From Pohlia nutans (Eukaryota > Streptophyta > Bryopsida > Bryales > Mniaceae), in the NCBI GenBank assembly GCA_022496805.1, contig CM040086.1, positions 1,924,501-1,988,500 of the forward strand: a stretch of DNA of 64,000 bases, in the 5' to 3' direction. Shown here in pieces: positions 61,287 to 64,000 of the stretch. The position numbers were made by a program, and so were the translations under genes. Every line of letters starts with the position of its first letter. The first letter of the stretch is position 1. A model generated the notes under the pieces. That model did not search any database, was not told where the DNA came from, and saw only the letters and a program-made list of their open reading frames with translations.

Positions 61287-61290
61287 TTAA

Positions 61291-61856
61291 CCCCTAACCG
61301 CCCAACCATCCATATTTTGAATGGTGTATGGATTTGAACTCGGATTTCTCATCGATCATGCACTTTTTGCAGTGTGAATTTTTTACTAAAACTTTTATGG
61401 GAAGTTAGCTTCGTGCATGTGTGATCCAATTAGAAAGGGGATGATTTGTGAAATTTTTATGCCTCATTTCATGTTGTAGTGTTCCACCCCAAATTCGAAA
61501 GATTTTAGTCTAAAAGTGCTCTTGAAATAGTCAACTACTAAAATTGAGCAACCGAAAAATCTCCAAAAATCACTACACTTAGAGTATCACATTTCAACCG
61601 ATCTCAAAAAAATTCAATATTAGATTGTCAATATCTTATTCGTAATTGTATTACAAAAGAGTGTTAAATTTTAAGTTTTAAAATTTATACACAAATATTG
61701 GTGATAGCAATCGCAAATCTCCGTATGGATAGAATCTAAAATGCATAATGTAAAACTTTTATTCATTCATCAAATTGAAAATATCCCTCTTAGTTGCATT
61801 TTATAATGCAGTTTTGAAAAACTGCCAAATCTGAAAAGGGTGAGGACGTTTAGGGG
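61291..61856 (+). mobile_element. TTAA-flanked element, 566 bp, complete copy
   Basis: TTAA (61287-61290) is followed by CCCCTAACCGCCC. The right end GGACGTTTAGGGG is followed by TTAA (61857-61860). The interior is uninterrupted and is the best reference copy for the family; it shows the empty site for the foldback at 16846-17996 (CACTACACTTAGAG near 61575). Confidence 0.85.
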
Positions 61857-61860
61857 TTAA

Positions 61861-63195
61861 TTGGTAATCTATATTTTATTTTCTATTCATTTTCTAAAAA
61901 AAAACACTTTTTCATTTATTTCAGTCATCATCTTCTGTGCATCAAGGAATTTAGTTTTTAATCTTTGGCTAATTTTCAATGTATTCAACATCATCGAAAT
62001 AAATATGCACACGCTCTTTTCAATATGTATATAATCTTTTTTTTTTCTTTTTGATTTTAATTTTTTCTCAAAGTAACCATATTTTTCAAATTCCATAATA
62101 TAATCCAGATTTCATATTATTTTTTTCATACTCTCTTCTGTTGAATGTTTTTTTTTTAAAGTTTATTTTTTACTTTATCTTTACAACTAAAATGACTCCT
62201 AAGTCTTTGTTTTCAGTTCATATGTTCCACGCTTAAAGTTATTAAATTGCGCTTTCAAAATCGTTATGATGCATTAACCCTTCATTTTGTTTCAAATTTA
62301 GCCCTTAAGTTCATGAGCCATTTTCAAGGCGATTTGGAGCTAAATTGACCAAGTTAGAAGGATTTGCCTCTCAAACTAAGTTTATGAAGTCACTTGAAAA
62401 AATAATCATAGGATCTTTTGGAAGGGTCCTTCTTTATTATATGTGTCAAGTGTTGTGTCATTCAAGTCAAAGATTGCAAAATTTAAATCAAAATGTAAAA
62501 GAAGTATAGTATGTTTACTAAAACGACTTAGTGAAACTTCACTTTGTTTGCCTTTAGAACAAAGCTTTTGAAAACTTGGCATCCTATGCTAATTCTCTTT
62601 GTTACAAGCTAGTCGTTCATAAATACAAAGCCCATATTTTTTGGACCTATACAAATTGAGTTACTAGCCTTAAAATAAAAGTCACATAAAATTGAGGATT
62701 TTGAGAGTGTGAGGGAAATTTATAATTCAAGAGAAATTAGTGCCAAATTTGAAAAATTCAAGACAATTGATTGAAAATATACATGAATTGACATATGTTT
62801 GCAAAAAAATAATAGAAAAATGGTAAAATCCCAATCAAATACATGCATTCAAATTAAAACTTGTACCCATAGCTTAGGCAGGTGTGGAAAAAGATTGGGT
62901 AGTACTAAAATACTTAAGGCCAACTAACCCAAAAAAAAAGAATCCTAAGGGCCCAATTCAAGGAGCCCATGGGAACGTTAAGGGTCGTCATAATTGCCTC
63001 CATTTAATTGCACATGTCAACTAATTGGAATTTCAATCCCCCACCAAGTCCTAATTTCTTCCATGCTATCCCATGTGCCACCCAAGGATATAAACAATCA
63101 CCCACACTCGAACATCCAAATTTCGACCAATGACAACCTTCTACAAAGCAGACAAAGCGTGAAGAAAAATTATTTATTTGAAAGATGGGCCAACC
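61861..63195. other. AT-rich region, no gene recognised
   Basis: Only short unconvincing frames (61887-62096 minus, 62994-63209 plus). No terminal repeats were found. Confidence 0.4.
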
Positions 63196-63199
63196 AGCT

Positions 63200-63665
63200 C
63201 AGTCACTAACATCACTAATTGACTTAACTAACTTTTGTTCTGCATTGGCGGCTAATCTCGAGTACTGTCAAAAATCTAATCATCTTTACCTACCCAAAAC
63301 TTTGCCAACTAATTGAGTCACTAACGCCACTAATTGAATTGACTAACTTTTGTTCCCGGGTACTGTCAGAAATCTAATCATCTTCACCTACCCAAAACTT
63401 TGCCAACTAACTGAGTCATTAACGTCACTAATTGAATTGACTAACTTTTGTTCCACATTGGCAGCTAATCTAGGGTTCTCACAGAAACCTAATCATTTTC
63501 ACCTACCCAAAACTTCACCAGTTGTCGAGTTGTCGGGTTCTGACAGAAACCTAATCATCTTCACCTACCCAAAACTTCACCAGTTGTCGAGTTGTCGGGT
63601 TTTGACAAAACCTTGTTCATCTTCACCTACCCAAACCTTCACCACTTGTCGACTCATTGGCTAAA
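63200..63665 (+). repeat. Minisatellite, units about 70-110 bp
   Basis: Four to five units share AATCTAATCATCTTCACCTA or a close variant, followed by CCCAAAACTT. The first units are about 110 bp and include GAATTGACTAACTTTTGTTC; the later units are about 70 bp with CACCAGTTGTCGAGTTGTCG. The frame across it is a repeat artefact. Confidence 0.85.
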
Positions 63666-64000
63666 CCTACCTTGTCTGTGAGCTTCCCATTCCAGCACCA
63701 TGACCACTCAACCTTTGGGATTTATTTATAAATTCCTCGCATGTCCCACAACAAATGTTGGGCGATATTTGTTATAATGAAGCTAAATTTCTATGTGTAA
63801 AATGAAAATTGATATCAACATCTAAGAGATCAAAATCATAATGATTAATCATTTGTTGATTTTTCTTTCAATTCATATATTGCAATTTGAAAGTTTTCAT
63901 GATTTTTATGTGCAGCCATAATTGTTCATAAACCTCCACTTTGTTTTCAATCCATATGTAGTAACTTTAATGTATTAAAAGATTTAATGTCGAGCCTTGA
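63666..64000. other. AT-rich window end
   Basis: Nothing recognised. Confidence 0.4.

Noticed and set aside
62270..62300. Additional TTAA element starting TTAACCCTTC
   Set aside because: Only one end-like motif, with no inverse partner within a few kilobases.

Overview
The window looks like a repeat-dense stretch of a land-plant or streptophyte-algal nuclear genome. The evidence is: plant-type telomere motifs (CCCTAAA) at 24.2 kb and telo-boxes at 4.93-4.96 kb; a plant-type YTH-domain (ECT family) m6A reader with GT-AG introns; a small gene whose product starts with a plastid-transit-like peptide; and many plant-style DNA transposons (CACTA, hAT, PIF/Harbinger and Stowaway types) in a very AT-rich background. 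I cannot name the species. The transposon-encoded protein pieces resemble, from memory only, those of bryophytes, lycophytes and charophytes.

Layout. 1-4.7 kb: a decayed transposase fragment duplicated as a 0.6-kb-arm palindrome, later broken by two nested insertions. 4.9-5.6 kb: a probable two-exon plastid-targeted Cys-rich gene. 5.8-12.4 kb: AT-rich desert. 12.4-16.5 kb: a 4-kb degenerate satellite. 16.6-18.7 kb: TTAA-flanked elements, one holding a 1.15-kb foldback insertion. 19.1-23.5 kb: a GC-richer island with a broken gag-like gene. 24.2-26.1 kb: telomere-like DNA next to a 1.7-kb terminal-inverted-repeat (TIR) element with a 177-bp tandem repeat and a tRNA-like SINE head. 28-49 kb: AT-rich DNA packed with short elements and a 2.6-kb palindrome at 32.9-35.5 kb. 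49.5-50.0 kb: a minisatellite. 51.9-58.6 kb: the YTH gene on the minus strand, the only large intact gene. 59.2-64 kb: a Stowaway-like element, a second block of the 12-16 kb satellite in opposite orientation, another TTAA element and a terminal minisatellite.

The strongest unexplained signal is a family of at least seven well-bounded elements (207 bp to about 1.65 kb, plus weaker or partial ones). All have ends close to CCCCTAAACG...CGTTTAGGGG, and nearly all are flanked on both sides by TTAA. This is the target-site signature of piggyBac-type transposons, with termini that also mimic the plant telomere repeat. No transposase for them is visible here. A second recurring theme is TA-flanked foldback elements; in two cases the pre-insertion site can be read from the window itself.

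Few genes act together here: the YTH reader (RNA regulation) and the putative plastid protein are unrelated and over 46 kb apart. Exon positions were read by eye and may be off by a base or two.
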